Shown here: positions 1 to 7,578 of the stretch, piece after piece
Layout of the letters: every line of letters begins with the position of its first letter
Position numbering within the stretch: position 1 is the stretch's first letter
From: an uncultured Collinsella sp.
GTDB taxonomy: Bacteria > Actinomycetota > Coriobacteriia > Coriobacteriales > Coriobacteriaceae
Reading direction: 5' to 3'
Length of the DNA stretch: 17,748 nucleotides
Assembly (NCBI GenBank): GCA_959596505.1
Contig: CAUFWM010000031.1
Coordinates: 1-17,748, forward strand
Translations under genes and position numbers: made by a program
The notes under the pieces: model-generated
Seen by the model: the letters and a program-made list of their open reading frames with translations, nothing else
Database searches by the model: none
What the model was told of the DNA's origin: nothing

Positions 1-219
1 CTTTCCGCCGAGGCGGCGAGCGGCCACATCGATGCCCGCATCGTGGACGCGGCGCGTCTTCTTGCCGATAAGACCTATGGTGATGAGGTTGACCCGTCCG
101 AGCTGACTCCGCGTGAGCGCCGCCGCCTTGAGCGCGCCAAGCTCGCCGTACACGAATACCGCCGCCGCATGCTGGAGCTCTACGCGCGCGATGAAGCCCA
201 GGACGACGACGGCAAGTAG
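1..219 (+). CDS. C-terminal end of an unrecognised protein (partial)
   Basis: Frame 1 is open from the first base to the TAG at 217-219 and gives the last 72 residues of a protein whose start lies outside the window. The visible part is highly charged and looks helical: it begins LSAEAASGHIDARIVDAARL, has an Arg-rich stretch TPRERRRLERAKLAVHEYRR around residues 41-60, and ends in an acidic tail (DEAQDDDGK). Nothing in it matches a family I can name, so no function is given. It is believed to be coding because the frame has G/C-rich third positions and the stop is followed 38 bases later by a strong terminator hairpin. The charged helical tail could serve protein or nucleic acid contacts, but that is speculation. 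Confidence 0.6.
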   Translation, partial: LSAEAASGHIDARIVDAARLLADKTYGDEVDPSELTPRERRRLERAKLAVHEYRRRMLELYARDEAQDDDGK

Positions 220-257
220 CAAGGAATGTCGGGATACGGGTTCCGTCCAAATAATAG

Positions 258-298
258 AAGGCGCGCTGCCTGCGGTTGATGCGGACAGCGCGCCTTTT
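258..298. terminator. Bidirectional intrinsic terminator
   Basis: A perfect 11-bp stem (AAGGCGCGCTG at 258-268 with CAGCGCGCCTT at 286-296) encloses a 17-base loop. On the + strand the stem runs into TTTT (295-298). On the - strand it is followed by a T-rich run, the complement of ATAATAGAA at 251-259. It lies between the converging + strand partial gene (stop at 219) and the - strand dehydrogenase gene (stop at 341), and can serve both. Confidence 0.85.
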
Positions 299-340
299 GC
301 GTTGAACTCTGTTGAGGTTCGAAGCCGAAACTTTCGACCT

Positions 341-1090
341 TTAGGAGCGGGCTGCCCCGTCGACGGGGAGGATGGCGCCCGTGACATAGGAGGACATGTC
401 GCTCGCAAGGAAAACGAAGGCGTTGGCAACGTCCTCGGGCTCGCCCATGCGACCGAGCGGAATAGTGGCGATGATGGGCTTGATGACCTCTTCGGGCAGG
501 TTGGCGACCATATCGGTCTTGGTTACGCCTGGGGCAACGGCGTTGACGCGAATGCCCATGGGGGCGAGCTCGCGCGAGAGCGACTGGACCATGCCGTTGA
601 CGGCAAACTTAGACGTGGGGTAGCCGACGCCAGAGGGCTGGCCGTACTTGGCGACCATCGAGCTTGTGGTAGTGATGGTGCCGCCGTGGCCGGCCTCGGT
701 CATGATCTTGGCGGCAGCCTGGTGACCGTTAAAGACGGCGACGACGTTGAGGTCCATAACTTTGGCGAACTCCTCGGCTGTATAGTCCAAAAGGGGTGAG
801 CGCTGGGAGATTCCGGCGTTGTTGACGACCGTATCGAGACCGCCCATATCGGCTGCAGCCTGGGTAAAGGCCTCGGTCACGGCTTCGAGTGAGGTGAGGT
901 CGCAGGAGCGACCCCAGACCTTGGCGTCGGGATAGACGGCTGTCAGCTTCTCAACGGCCGCATCGGCGGTCTCCTGACGCGAGCCAAAGACGGTGACGGT
1001 GGCACCCTCCTCGATAAAGCGGCAGGCGATGGCATAGCCGATACCGCGCGTGCCTCCGGTGATGATTGCTTTCTTGCCCTCGAGCAACAT
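341..1090 (-). CDS. SDR family NAD(P)-dependent oxidoreductase
   Basis: The 249-residue product is a classical short-chain dehydrogenase/reductase, a soluble Rossmann-fold enzyme. The nucleotide-binding motif TGGTRGIG is at residues 11-18, NNAG at 90-93, the structural Asn at 115, and the catalytic Ser144, Tyr157 and Lys161 (YPTSK) are all present. The C-terminal half has the usual VNAVAPG stretch (182-188) and a PVDG near the end. Length is typical. The frame is open further upstream, but the ATG at 1088-1090 is chosen because GGAGG lies four bases before it and the SDR fold begins right there. The family resembles FabG (3-oxoacyl-ACP reductase) and many sugar or steroid dehydrogenases; no fatty-acid gene is nearby, so the substrate is left open. 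It is transcribed alone, away from a terminator at its right and into one at its left. Confidence 0.9.
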   Translation of the reverse strand: MLLEGKKAIITGGTRGIGYAIACRFIEEGATVTVFGSRQETADAAVEKLTAVYPDAKVWGRSCDLTSLEAVTEAFTQAAADMGGLDTVVNNAGISQRSPLLDYTAEEFAKVMDLNVVAVFNGHQAAAKIMTEAGHGGTITTTSSMVAKYGQPSGVGYPTSKFAVNGMVQSLSRELAPMGIRVNAVAPGVTKTDMVANLPEEVIKPIIATIPLGRMGEPEDVANAFVFLASDMSSYVTGAILPVDGAARS

Positions 1091-1172
1091 GGTGCCTCCA
1101 TTCTTCGGGGGTGGACGTACGCAGCACAGGATAGCGGCGGACAAAAGCAAACATGCCTGCTTATCGGTGAGC

Positions 1173-1201
1173 GGTATCCCTGGTTGACACCGAACGGTCA
1201 A
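1173..1201 (-). promoter_or_regulatory. Possible promoter/operator of the SDR gene
   Basis: Read on the - strand, TTGACC (1196-1201) is followed after 17 bases by GATACC (1173-1178), a good -35 with a poor -10. The -35 overlaps an inverted repeat TTGAC-N8-GTCAA at 1184-1201. The site lies about 85-110 bases upstream of the SDR start codon. The palindrome could be an operator. The weak -10 keeps confidence low. Confidence 0.25.
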
Positions 1202-1241
1202 ATTGTTCAAACGCGGATCGCGTCAATGCGCCCCGAGCGTG

Positions 1242-1282
1242 CAAATAAAAGGGCTCCCGTCCAAGACCAGACGGGAGCCCTT
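1242..1282 (-). terminator. Intrinsic terminator of the homoserine dehydrogenase gene
   Basis: AAGGGCTCCCGT (1249-1260) pairs perfectly with ACGGGAGCCCTT (1271-1282), a 12-bp stem with a 10-base loop. On the - strand the stem is followed by TTTTATTT (complement of 1243-1250). It lies 32 bases after the stop codon of the - strand gene at 1314-2657 and separates it from the SDR gene. Confidence 0.88.
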
Positions 1283-1313
1283 CGAGCAAATGCGTTGTGG
1301 GGTGTAAACCGAA

Positions 1314-2657
1314 CTAGTTGGCCATGACGCCTTCGGTCCAGGCCTCAACGTCCTCGATGCGCAGGACGTTGGCGACCTCGGCCACGCAGTCGACGCTGGC
1401 AAGCTCCGCGGCGGCAGCCTGGACGTCCTTCTCGAGTGCGCGGTGCGTCAGGAAGATGACCGAGCAGGCATCGCTGACACCCGACTTGCCGTCCTCGACT
1501 TGGTTGATGAGCGAGATCGAAATGTTGTGCTTGGCAAAGATGTCGACCGTCTCGGACAGGGCGCCCACGCGGTCGGCGACCTTCAGGCGCACATAGTACT
1601 TGGTCTGGAGCTCGTCCATGGGCTTAAAGGCGAGGTTGTGACCATAGGGCTCAATCTCGGGCAGCGGAGCCACGCCCCGGCTAATCTGCTCGGAGAGCGA
1701 CAGGATATCGCCCACGACGGCGCTCGCGGTGGGGAAGGAGCCTGCGCCGGCACCGTAGAACATGGTCTCGCCCACGGCGTCGCCCACTACGTAAACAGCG
1801 TTCATGGCGCCGTTGACCTTGGCAAGCATGTGGTCTGCCGGGATGAGCGTGGGATGCACGCGAACATCGACGCCGGCGTCGGTGTTGCGGGCGATGCCGA
1901 GCAGCTTAATGGTGTAGCCGAGCTCGCGGGCCTGGGCGATGTCCTCGGCGCCGATGGTGCGGATACCCTGCTGGTACACATCATCGGTGGTCACGCGGGT
2001 GCCAAAGCCGATGGAGGCGAGGATCGCCGTCTTGCTGGCGGCATCGAAGCCGTCGACGTCGGCGGACGGGTCGGCCTCGGCATAGCCCTTGGCCTGTGCA
2101 TCGGCGAGCACGTCGGCGTAATCGGCGCCCTCGGCGTCCATGCGCGACAGGATGTAGTTGGTGGTGCCGTTGAGGATGCCGGCGATGGTCAGGATCTTGT
2201 TGCCCACCAGATCGTGCTCAAGCGTGCTCACGATGGGGATGCCGCCGCCGCAGCTGGCCTCGCACTTAATCTGCACGCCGCACGCGCGCGCCTTCTCGGC
2301 GAGTGTCTCGACATGACGGCCCAACAGGGCCTTGTTGGCAGAGACGACGTGCTTGCCGTTCTCGAAGGCGGTGGTGAAGATCTCGGTCGCGGGGTGCTCG
2401 CCGCCGATCAGCTCGACGACGATGTCGACAGCGGGGTCGGTGACGACGTCGTGCCAGTCACTCGTAAAGGCCTCGCGCTCAATACCGGCCGCCTCGGCCT
2501 GCTCCCAGGCAAGCGCGCAGGCGCGAGTTAGCTTAAGGTCGATGCCGTAGGCGGCCAGGTACTCATCGTGGTGGCTCTTAATCAGACGGGCCACGCCGCC
2601 GCCGACGGTTCCCAGACCGATCAGACCGACGTTCACGGTGCGCAGGGGTTCGCTCAT
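1314..2657 (-). CDS. hom: Homoserine dehydrogenase with C-terminal ACT domain
   Basis: The 447-residue product reduces aspartate semialdehyde to homoserine, the branch step toward threonine and methionine. The N-terminal NAD(P)-binding motif GLGTVGGGV is at residues 14-22 and the SANK segment at 106-109. The family signature GILNGTTNYIL is at 160-170, and the catalytic region DVDGFDAASK at about 200-209 carries the expected acidic residues and Lys209. A C-terminal ACT domain starts near YYVRLKVADR (354-363) and runs to about residue 430, the usual site of end-product (threonine) feedback in this monofunctional form. The start at ATG 2655-2657 is chosen because AAGGAG lies six to seven bases upstream; the frame is open for another 60 codons, but those residues look non-coding. 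No thrB or thrC neighbour is seen, so it seems to be a single-gene transcription unit. Confidence 0.95.
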   Translation of the reverse strand: MSEPLRTVNVGLIGLGTVGGGVARLIKSHHDEYLAAYGIDLKLTRACALAWEQAEAAGIEREAFTSDWHDVVTDPAVDIVVELIGGEHPATEIFTTAFENGKHVVSANKALLGRHVETLAEKARACGVQIKCEASCGGGIPIVSTLEHDLVGNKILTIAGILNGTTNYILSRMDAEGADYADVLADAQAKGYAEADPSADVDGFDAASKTAILASIGFGTRVTTDDVYQQGIRTIGAEDIAQARELGYTIKLLGIARNTDAGVDVRVHPTLIPADHMLAKVNGAMNAVYVVGDAVGETMFYGAGAGSFPTASAVVGDILSLSEQISRGVAPLPEIEPYGHNLAFKPMDELQTKYYVRLKVADRVGALSETVDIFAKHNISISLINQVEDGKSGVSDACSVIFLTHRALEKDVQAAAAELASVDCVAEVANVLRIEDVEAWTEGVMAN

Positions 2658-2710
2658 AGATAGCTCCTTCGTGCATCTTATGGATGGATTACCGCTTAAA
2701 GGTTGAGTGC

Positions 2711-2716
2711 ATTCTA
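2711..2716 (-). promoter_or_regulatory. Possible -10 box for hom
   Basis: On the - strand this reads TAGAAT, five of six matches to the sigma-70 -10 consensus, 53 bases before the hom start codon. No convincing -35 is visible at the usual spacing, so the call is tentative. Confidence 0.25.
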
Positions 2717-2822
2717 GCGTGAACCGAGGGCGCGTGCTCGCCAGGCAACAGGAGTCGCACAAAACGGCACCCCCGAAACGCTGCGGAAACATTGGAAACA
2801 TGCTCGCTACAAACGGAACTCC

Positions 2823-3159
2823 GTAACAAACTGTCAACGTTTACACCATAAGGTTCGCCCTGTGCGACTGGGGCATGCAGGCGCTCGTCGACTCCGTTAC
2901 CACTGGTGCCGCCGTCGCCGTCTCGGCCGAGATCGCCGATGCCTTTGCCGAGCAGGCCAAGGCATCCAAGCTCGACATCGTCGATACCGAGACCTTTAAG
3001 GACGACTCCTCCACGAGCTTTATCAACCAGCCGACCAAGGCCATGCGCAAGATCAAGATCGAGGGCCTGACTGGCGAGCTCACGTGGAACGACGAGGGCC
3101 AAGTCGAAAAGCCCGCTACGGCCTATGTGATCCAGGACGGCAAGTACATCGCCGCCTAA
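2823..3159 (+). pseudogene. Decayed livK copy (branched-chain amino acid binding protein remnant)
   Basis: Three blocks of a livK paralogue are fused in one frame. Bases 2866-2931 match residues 110-131 of the intact LivK downstream, 2932-3042 match residues 198-234, and 3043-3156 match residues 358-395, ending at a stop in the same place. By eye about 70 of 97 residues are identical. The counterparts of residues 1-109 (including the lipoprotein signal), 132-197 and 235-357 are missing. The second junction falls at a short sequence repeated in intact livK (CCAAGGC, in LTKA and LPKA), as expected for slippage or recombination. There is no ribosome binding site before the first ATG (2875). Upstream, 2823-2851 (GTAACAAAC ... 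TTTACACCATAA) resembles 3212-3245 in the intact livK leader, so the leader was duplicated too. A functional protein is unlikely: the remnant cannot form the two-lobed fold. Confidence 0.85.
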
Positions 3160-3233
3160 GCGCGCATAAAGCGCGACCGGTGAGGCTGTTTTATTCAGGG
3201 CGGGGACGCTTGTAACAGAACGGAAACATTGCT

Positions 3234-3266
3234 TTTACACAATAAAGTGGCTTTACTGCATAAAGT
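3234..3266 (+). promoter_or_regulatory. Candidate promoter/operator region of the liv operon
   Basis: This part of the livK leader is strikingly AT-rich against its surroundings. It holds three alternating half-sites, TAAAG (3243-3247), CTTTA (3251-3255) and TAAAG (3261-3265), giving two overlapping inverted repeats and a direct repeat ATAAAGT at an 18-bp period. TTTACAC-ATAA just before it is also found in front of the livK remnant. A regulator site or promoter is inferred. No confident -35/-10 pair could be fixed. Confidence 0.35.
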
Positions 3267-3363
3267 AATAGAAATACGCAGAAATATGGATAAATGAACA
3301 AATCCAAAGAAAAGTCGAAATAACCGCCACTTTTCCTAACTAAAGCGTCTACTATTTTGCGAA

Positions 3364-3409
3364 CGCCGAACACGGCGAAGGATGGCCTGTCGGGTAACCA
3401 AAACCCGAC
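3364..3409 (+). promoter_or_regulatory. Two small hairpins in the livK 5' leader
   Basis: CGCCG (3364-3368) and CGGCG (3373-3377) form a 5-bp stem with an AACA loop. GTCGGGT (3389-3395) pairs with ACCCGAC (3403-3409) around a 7-base loop. The second ends about 12 bases before the livK ribosome binding site. They may stabilise or regulate the mRNA. I do not recognise a known riboswitch. Confidence 0.35.
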
Positions 3410-3430
3410 GAGATTTGAGAGGAGAGCCGC

Positions 3431-4618
3431 ATGTCGAGCCTCACCGGTAAGTCATTGAACCCTGTTATGAATCGCAGGAGCGTTATCGCGAGCGCAGCAG
3501 GTCTGGGGGCGATGTCCATTCTAGCTGGCTGCTCCTCCAACGGCGGCGACAGCGGTTCCGCTTCGAGCGACGCTTCGTTTAAGATCGGCACCATCGGCCC
3601 GCTGACCGGTGCCGCCGCGTCTTACGGCAAGTCCGTTACCCAGGGCGTCGAGCTTGGCTGCAAGGACTTCTCCACCAAGGAGCTGCCGCTTGCCAGCAAG
3701 GCCGAGGACGACCAGGCCGACGGCGAGAAGGCCGTCAACGCCTTTAATACCCTGCTCGACTGGGGCATGCAGGCCCTCGTCGGCCCGACCACCACGGGTG
3801 CGTCGGTTGCCGTTGCCGCTGAGTGTGGTAACGACCCCAAGACGTTCATGATCACCCCGTCCGCGTCCTCCGAGGACGTCACTGACGGCAAGGATTGCGT
3901 CTTCCAGGTTTGCTTCACCGACCCCAACCAGGGCGTCAACGCTGCCAAGTTCCTGGCAGAGAAGTATGCGGATGAGAAGTTCGTGCTGTTCTACAACTCC
4001 GGCGACGCCTATTCTTCGGGTATCGCGGATTCCTTTAAGGCCCAGGCCGCTGAGTCCAAGCTCGAGATTGTCGACGAGGAGACCTTTAAGGACGATTCTG
4101 CCACGAGCTTTACCAACCAGCTGACCAAGGCCAAGCAGGCCGGCGCTACCATGATCTTCGCGCCGATCTACTACACGCCGGCGTCCGTCCTGCTCAAGAA
4201 CGCCAAGGATATGGGCTACGACGTCAAGATGATGGGTTGCGACGGCATGGACGGCATCCTGGGCGTTGAGGGCTTCGACACCTCTCTTGCCGAGGGTCTG
4301 CTGCTCATGACCCCGTTCTCCGCCGACGACGAGAAGAACGCCGACTTCGTCAACGCTTACAAGGATAAGTACGGCGATACCCCCGACCAGTTTGCCGCCG
4401 ACGCCTACGACGGCGTGCACGCGGTGGCCGAGGCCCTCAAGGAGGCCGGTCTTGGTGTCGACGCCGACCCGACCGAGGTCTCCGAGAAGCTGCCCAAGGC
4501 TATGCTCAAGATTACCGTTGACGGTCTGACCGGCAAGCTCACCTGGAACGATAAGGGCCAGGTTCAGAAGGAGCCCACGGCGTACGTCATCACCGACGGC
4601 AAGTACGTACAGGCCTAA
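3431..4618 (+). CDS. livK: Branched-chain amino acid ABC transporter, substrate-binding lipoprotein
   Basis: The 395-residue product is a periplasmic-binding-protein type I receptor (Peripla_BP_6 / LivJ-LivK family) that should capture leucine, isoleucine or valine outside the membrane and hand it to LivHM. Residues 13-34 form a lipoprotein signal: an Arg pair (NRRSV, 14-18), a hydrophobic stretch and a lipobox LAGC with the lipidated Cys34, followed by a Ser/Gly-rich linker. The mature domain begins FKIGTIGPLTGAAASYGKSV at about 50-69, the classical opening of the family, and ends with TAYVITDGKY. ATG 3431 is taken as start because GGAG lies six bases upstream; the in-frame ATG at 3467 has no such site. 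The RR-S-V-I segment would also suit Tat export. It is the first gene of livKHMGF, separated from livH by a hairpin-bearing gap that may let it be made in excess. Confidence 0.94.
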   Translation: MSSLTGKSLNPVMNRRSVIASAAGLGAMSILAGCSSNGGDSGSASSDASFKIGTIGPLTGAAASYGKSVTQGVELGCKDFSTKELPLASKAEDDQADGEKAVNAFNTLLDWGMQALVGPTTTGASVAVAAECGNDPKTFMITPSASSEDVTDGKDCVFQVCFTDPNQGVNAAKFLAEKYADEKFVLFYNSGDAYSSGIADSFKAQAAESKLEIVDEETFKDDSATSFTNQLTKAKQAGATMIFAPIYYTPASVLLKNAKDMGYDVKMMGCDGMDGILGVEGFDTSLAEGLLLMTPFSADDEKNADFVNAYKDKYGDTPDQFAADAYDGVHAVAEALKEAGLGVDADPTEVSEKLPKAMLKITVDGLTGKLTWNDKGQVQKEPTAYVITDGKYVQA

Positions 4619-4650
4619 TTGGCCGCCTTACATAGAGCGGTTTTGATCCC

Positions 4651-4711
4651 AAGCAGGGGAGGTTTTGGCCTTCCCTGCTTGCTTGGTATCTAGGGACAGT
4701 GTAACGTCCCT
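4651..4711 (+). promoter_or_regulatory. Tandem hairpins between livK and livH
   Basis: The first hairpin is a 12-bp stem with one G-T pair (AAGCAGGGGAGG at 4651-4662, CCTTCCCTGCTT at 4669-4680, loop TTTTGG). The second is AGGGAC (4692-4697) with GTCCCT (4706-4711). Neither is followed by a clear T-tract, so full termination is unlikely. Such intercistronic stems after a binding-protein gene usually protect the upstream mRNA or cause partial termination, raising receptor over permease levels. Confidence 0.55.
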
Positions 4712-4757
4712 GTTTCATACATTAACTGGAAACCTATTCGAAAGGGGGATGTGGAAC

Positions 4758-5639
4758 ATGACGGTTTTTATCCAATACCTGGTCAACGGCCTGTCCATGG
4801 GCAGCGTCTACGCCATCATCGCGTTGGGCTACACCATGGTCTACGGTATCGCCAAGATGCTCAACTTCGCTCACGGCGATGTCATCATGGTCGGTGCCTA
4901 TGTCTCGTTCTGCGCCACGTCGTATCTCGGCCTCCCGGGCTGGGCATCTGTAGTTCTCTCTTGTGTGGTCTGCACGGTTCTCGGTGTTCTCATTGAGGGT
5001 CTGGCATACAAGCCGCTGCGTCAGGCGGGCCCGCTGGCCGTTCTGATCACGGCCATCGGCGTGTCTTACTTCCTGCAGAATGCCGCACAGCTTCTGTGGG
5101 GCGCCACGCCCAAGAACTTCACTTCGCTCGTCACCTTCCCGGTGCCGGAGTTCTTGGCCAAGTTTAACGTAAGCGCCGTCTCGCTCGTCACCATCGTCGC
5201 CTGCCTGGTTATCATGGCCGGCCTGATGTTCTTTACAGGTAAGACCAAGATGGGCAAAGCCATGCGCGCCGTGTCCGAGGACAAGGCCGCCGCTCAGCTC
5301 ATGGGCATCAACGTCAACCGCACCATCTCGATGACGTTCGCCATCGGCTCCGCCCTCGCCGCCATCGCCGGCGTGCTCCTGTGCTCCTACTCGCCGGTGT
5401 TGCAGCCCACGACGGGCGCTATGCCTGGTATCAAGGCCTTCGACGCTGCCGTTTTCGGCGGCATCGGCTCCATCCCCGGTGCCTTTGTTGGCGGTATTCT
5501 CATCGGCATCATCGAGGCGATGGCGCAGGCTTACATTTCCACGAGCCTTGCCAACTCCATCGTCTTTGGTGTTCTGATCATCGTCCTGCTCGTCAAGCCT
5601 GCCGGCCTCTTGGGCAAGTACGTCCCCGAGAAGGTGTAG
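4758..5639 (+). CDS. livH: Branched-chain amino acid ABC transporter permease LivH
   Basis: The 293-residue integral membrane protein is one half of the translocation channel (BPD_transp_2 family). It opens with the family hallmark GLSMGSVYAIIALGYTMVYG at residues 11-30 and NFAHGD (36-41), and has about eight hydrophobic segments. The cytoplasmic loop GKAMRAVSEDKAAAQLMGIN (166-185) is the ATPase-contacting EAA-like motif, and FGGIGSIPGAFVGG (233-246) is the conserved C-terminal half signature. The frame is open from 4665, but ATG 4758 is chosen: AAAGGGGG lies about nine bases before it, while the in-frame ATG at 4749 directly abuts that box. The stop at 5637-5639 is nine bases from the livM ATG. 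Confidence 0.94.
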   Translation: MTVFIQYLVNGLSMGSVYAIIALGYTMVYGIAKMLNFAHGDVIMVGAYVSFCATSYLGLPGWASVVLSCVVCTVLGVLIEGLAYKPLRQAGPLAVLITAIGVSYFLQNAAQLLWGATPKNFTSLVTFPVPEFLAKFNVSAVSLVTIVACLVIMAGLMFFTGKTKMGKAMRAVSEDKAAAQLMGINVNRTISMTFAIGSALAAIAGVLLCSYSPVLQPTTGAMPGIKAFDAAVFGGIGSIPGAFVGGILIGIIEAMAQAYISTSLANSIVFGVLIIVLLVKPAGLLGKYVPEKV

Positions 5640-5648
5640 GTGAGCGTT

Positions 5649-6728
5649 ATGAAGTTTCTTAAAGACAAGCAGACGCGTCACGACTTTGTTACGTACGCCA
5701 TGTGCCTTGTGGCGTTCGCCATCGTGTTCTTTATGCAGTCCAACCACATGATCCCGCGCATGATTGCCGGCCAGCTGGTCCCCATTACGGCCTACATTGT
5801 TATGGCCATCTCCCTTAACCTCGTCGTCGGTATCGCGGGCGACTTGTCGCTGGGCCACGCAGGCTTTATGAGCGTCGGCGCCTATACGGGCATCGTCACT
5901 GCCGTCGCGCTGGAGAGCGCCGTTCCGTCCGATCCGATGCGTCTGATCATCAGCATTGTGGTCGGCGCTATCGCCGCTGCCATCTTGGGCTTCTTGATCG
6001 GTATCCCGGTCCTGCGCCTGAGCGGCGACTATCTGGCCATCGTGACCCTGGCTTTTGGCGAGATCATCAAAGAGATCGTTACCTGCCTTATCGTGGGCGT
6101 CGACTCCCGCGGCCTGCATGTGATCTTTAACATCACGGGTAACTCCACGATCAACGACCTGCACCTGCTCGAGGACGGCACCGCCATCATCAAGGGCGCG
6201 CAGGGAGCATCGGGCGTGTCGACCTATTCGACCTTCCTTGCCGGCGCCATCCTGGTTATGGTCGCGCTCGTGATTGTACTCAACCTGGTTCGCAGCCGTA
6301 CCGGTCGTGCCATTATTGCCGTGCGCGACAACAAGATCGCTGCCGAGTCCGTGGGCATCTCCGTCACCCAGTACCGCATGATCGCCTTCGTGGTTTCCGC
6401 CGCCCTCGCCGGTGCTGCCGGAGCTTTGTTCGGCGGTAACTTCTCGCAGCTCTCCGCCACCAAGTTCGACTTCAACACGTCGATCCTCATTCTGGTGTTC
6501 GTGGTCCTGGGCGGCCTGGGCAACATGCGCGGTTCCGTTATCGCTGCGGCGCTGCTCACGGTGCTCCCCGAGTTGCTCCGTCAGTTCTCGGACTACCGCA
6601 TGCTCATCTACGCCATCGTGTTGATCCTGGTCATGGTCTTTACTAACAACCCACAGCTCAAGGCATTCTTCGCACGCATTAAGGACCGCTTTGCTTCCAA
6701 GAAGGAGGTGGCAGCCGATGCCCAGTAA
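5649..6728 (+). CDS. livM: Branched-chain amino acid ABC transporter permease LivM
   Basis: The 359-residue integral membrane protein should pair with LivH. The conserved SLNLVVGIAGDLSLGHAGFM (residues 55-74) and GAYTGI mark the LivM branch, the EAA-like loop GRAIIAVRDNKIAAESVGIS is at 219-238, and LGGLGNMRGSVIAA is at 287-300. A Lys/Arg-rich cytoplasmic tail follows the last helix. ATG 5649 is preferred because AGGTGA lies five bases upstream; a GTG at 5640, directly after the livH stop, would add three residues and cannot be excluded. The 3' end overlaps livG by 11 bases, which implies translational coupling of permease and ATPase. Confidence 0.93.
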   Translation: MKFLKDKQTRHDFVTYAMCLVAFAIVFFMQSNHMIPRMIAGQLVPITAYIVMAISLNLVVGIAGDLSLGHAGFMSVGAYTGIVTAVALESAVPSDPMRLIISIVVGAIAAAILGFLIGIPVLRLSGDYLAIVTLAFGEIIKEIVTCLIVGVDSRGLHVIFNITGNSTINDLHLLEDGTAIIKGAQGASGVSTYSTFLAGAILVMVALVIVLNLVRSRTGRAIIAVRDNKIAAESVGISVTQYRMIAFVVSAALAGAAGALFGGNFSQLSATKFDFNTSILILVFVVLGGLGNMRGSVIAAALLTVLPELLRQFSDYRMLIYAIVLILVMVFTNNPQLKAFFARIKDRFASKKEVAADAQ

Positions 6729-7578
6729 GTTTGAGTTCAACAAGGGCAAGATGGTCCCGTATCCTTCTGGCGCTATCGTTCCCGACCGCGACCTGGGTCA
6801 GCGCCCGGCGCTCGAGTGCATCCACTTGGGCATTGAGTTTGGCGGCCTTAAGGCAGTAAACGACTTTAGCCTGACCATCGGCAAGACCGAGATCGCCGGT
6901 CTCATCGGCCCCAACGGCGCTGGCAAGACCACGGTCTTCAACCTGCTCACCAAGGTGTACCAGCCCACGCACGGCACCATCCTGCTCGACGGTGAGGACA
7001 CCTCGGGCAAGTCGGTCTATCAGGTCAACCGCATGGGTATTGCCCGTACGTTCCAGAACATTCGCCTGTTCAACACCATGACGGTGGAGGATAACGTTAA
7101 GGTCGGCCTGCACAACCAGGAGCGTTACTCCGGCTTTGAGGGCGTGCTGCGCCTGCCGACGTATTGGAAGCACGAGAAGGCCGCGCACGAGCGCGCCATG
7201 GAGCTGCTGTCCATCTTTGATATGGAGCATCTGGCAAACGAGCAGGCCGGATCGCTGCCTTACGGCGCTCAGCGTCGTCTGGAGATCGTCCGTGCGCTTG
7301 CCACCAACCCCAAGCTGCTGCTGCTTGACGAGCCTGCCGCCGGCATGAACCCGTCCGAGACCGCGGAACTCATGGAGAACATCGTCAAGATTCGCGACAC
7401 CTTTGGCATTGCCATCATGCTTATCGAGCATGATATGTCGCTCGTTATGAACATCTGCGAGGGCATCTGCGTGCTCAACTTTGGCAAGGTCATCGCCAAG
7501 GGCACGGCCGAGGAAATCCAGAACAACGACGCCGTTATCGAGGCGTATCTGGGCAAGCAGGATAAGGGGGAGAACTAA
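6718..7578 (+). CDS. livG: Branched-chain amino acid ABC transporter ATP-binding protein LivG
   Basis: The 286-residue cytoplasmic ATPase powers import through LivHM. Walker A GPNGAGKT is at residues 64-71, the Q-loop Gln at 113 (TFQNIRLF), the signature region LPYGAQRR at 180-187 (a LivG-typical departure from LSGGQ), Walker B LLLLDEP at 200-206 and the switch His at 238 (IEHD). The long insert between Walker A and the signature is normal for LivG. ATG 6718 follows AAGGAGG by nine bases and lies inside the end of livM. About 30 residues precede the usual start of the fold (ALECIHLGIEFGG), rich in Lys, Pro and charged residues. This is a modest N-terminal extension compared with typical LivG; a start at the internal ATG 6751 is possible but has a weaker site. 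Confidence 0.94.
   Translation: MPSKFEFNKGKMVPYPSGAIVPDRDLGQRPALECIHLGIEFGGLKAVNDFSLTIGKTEIAGLIGPNGAGKTTVFNLLTKVYQPTHGTILLDGEDTSGKSVYQVNRMGIARTFQNIRLFNTMTVEDNVKVGLHNQERYSGFEGVLRLPTYWKHEKAAHERAMELLSIFDMEHLANEQAGSLPYGAQRRLEIVRALATNPKLLLLDEPAAGMNPSETAELMENIVKIRDTFGIAIMLIEHDMSLVMNICEGICVLNFGKVIAKGTAEEIQNNDAVIEAYLGKQDKGEN

Noticed and set aside
1443..2531. 362-codon + strand frame opposite hom
   Set aside because: Antisense to a complete homoserine dehydrogenase; composition is repetitive and lacks domain motifs.
3364..3430. Known riboswitch or T-box in the livK leader
   Set aside because: The leader holds only two short stems; none of the conserved T-box or amino acid riboswitch core sequences could be recognised.
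4734..6749. 671-codon open frame on the - strand opposite livH and livM
   Set aside because: It mirrors the strong G/C third-position bias of the real genes, is rich in His/Asp/Gly/Arg without any fold-like pattern, and lies opposite two well-recognised permeases.
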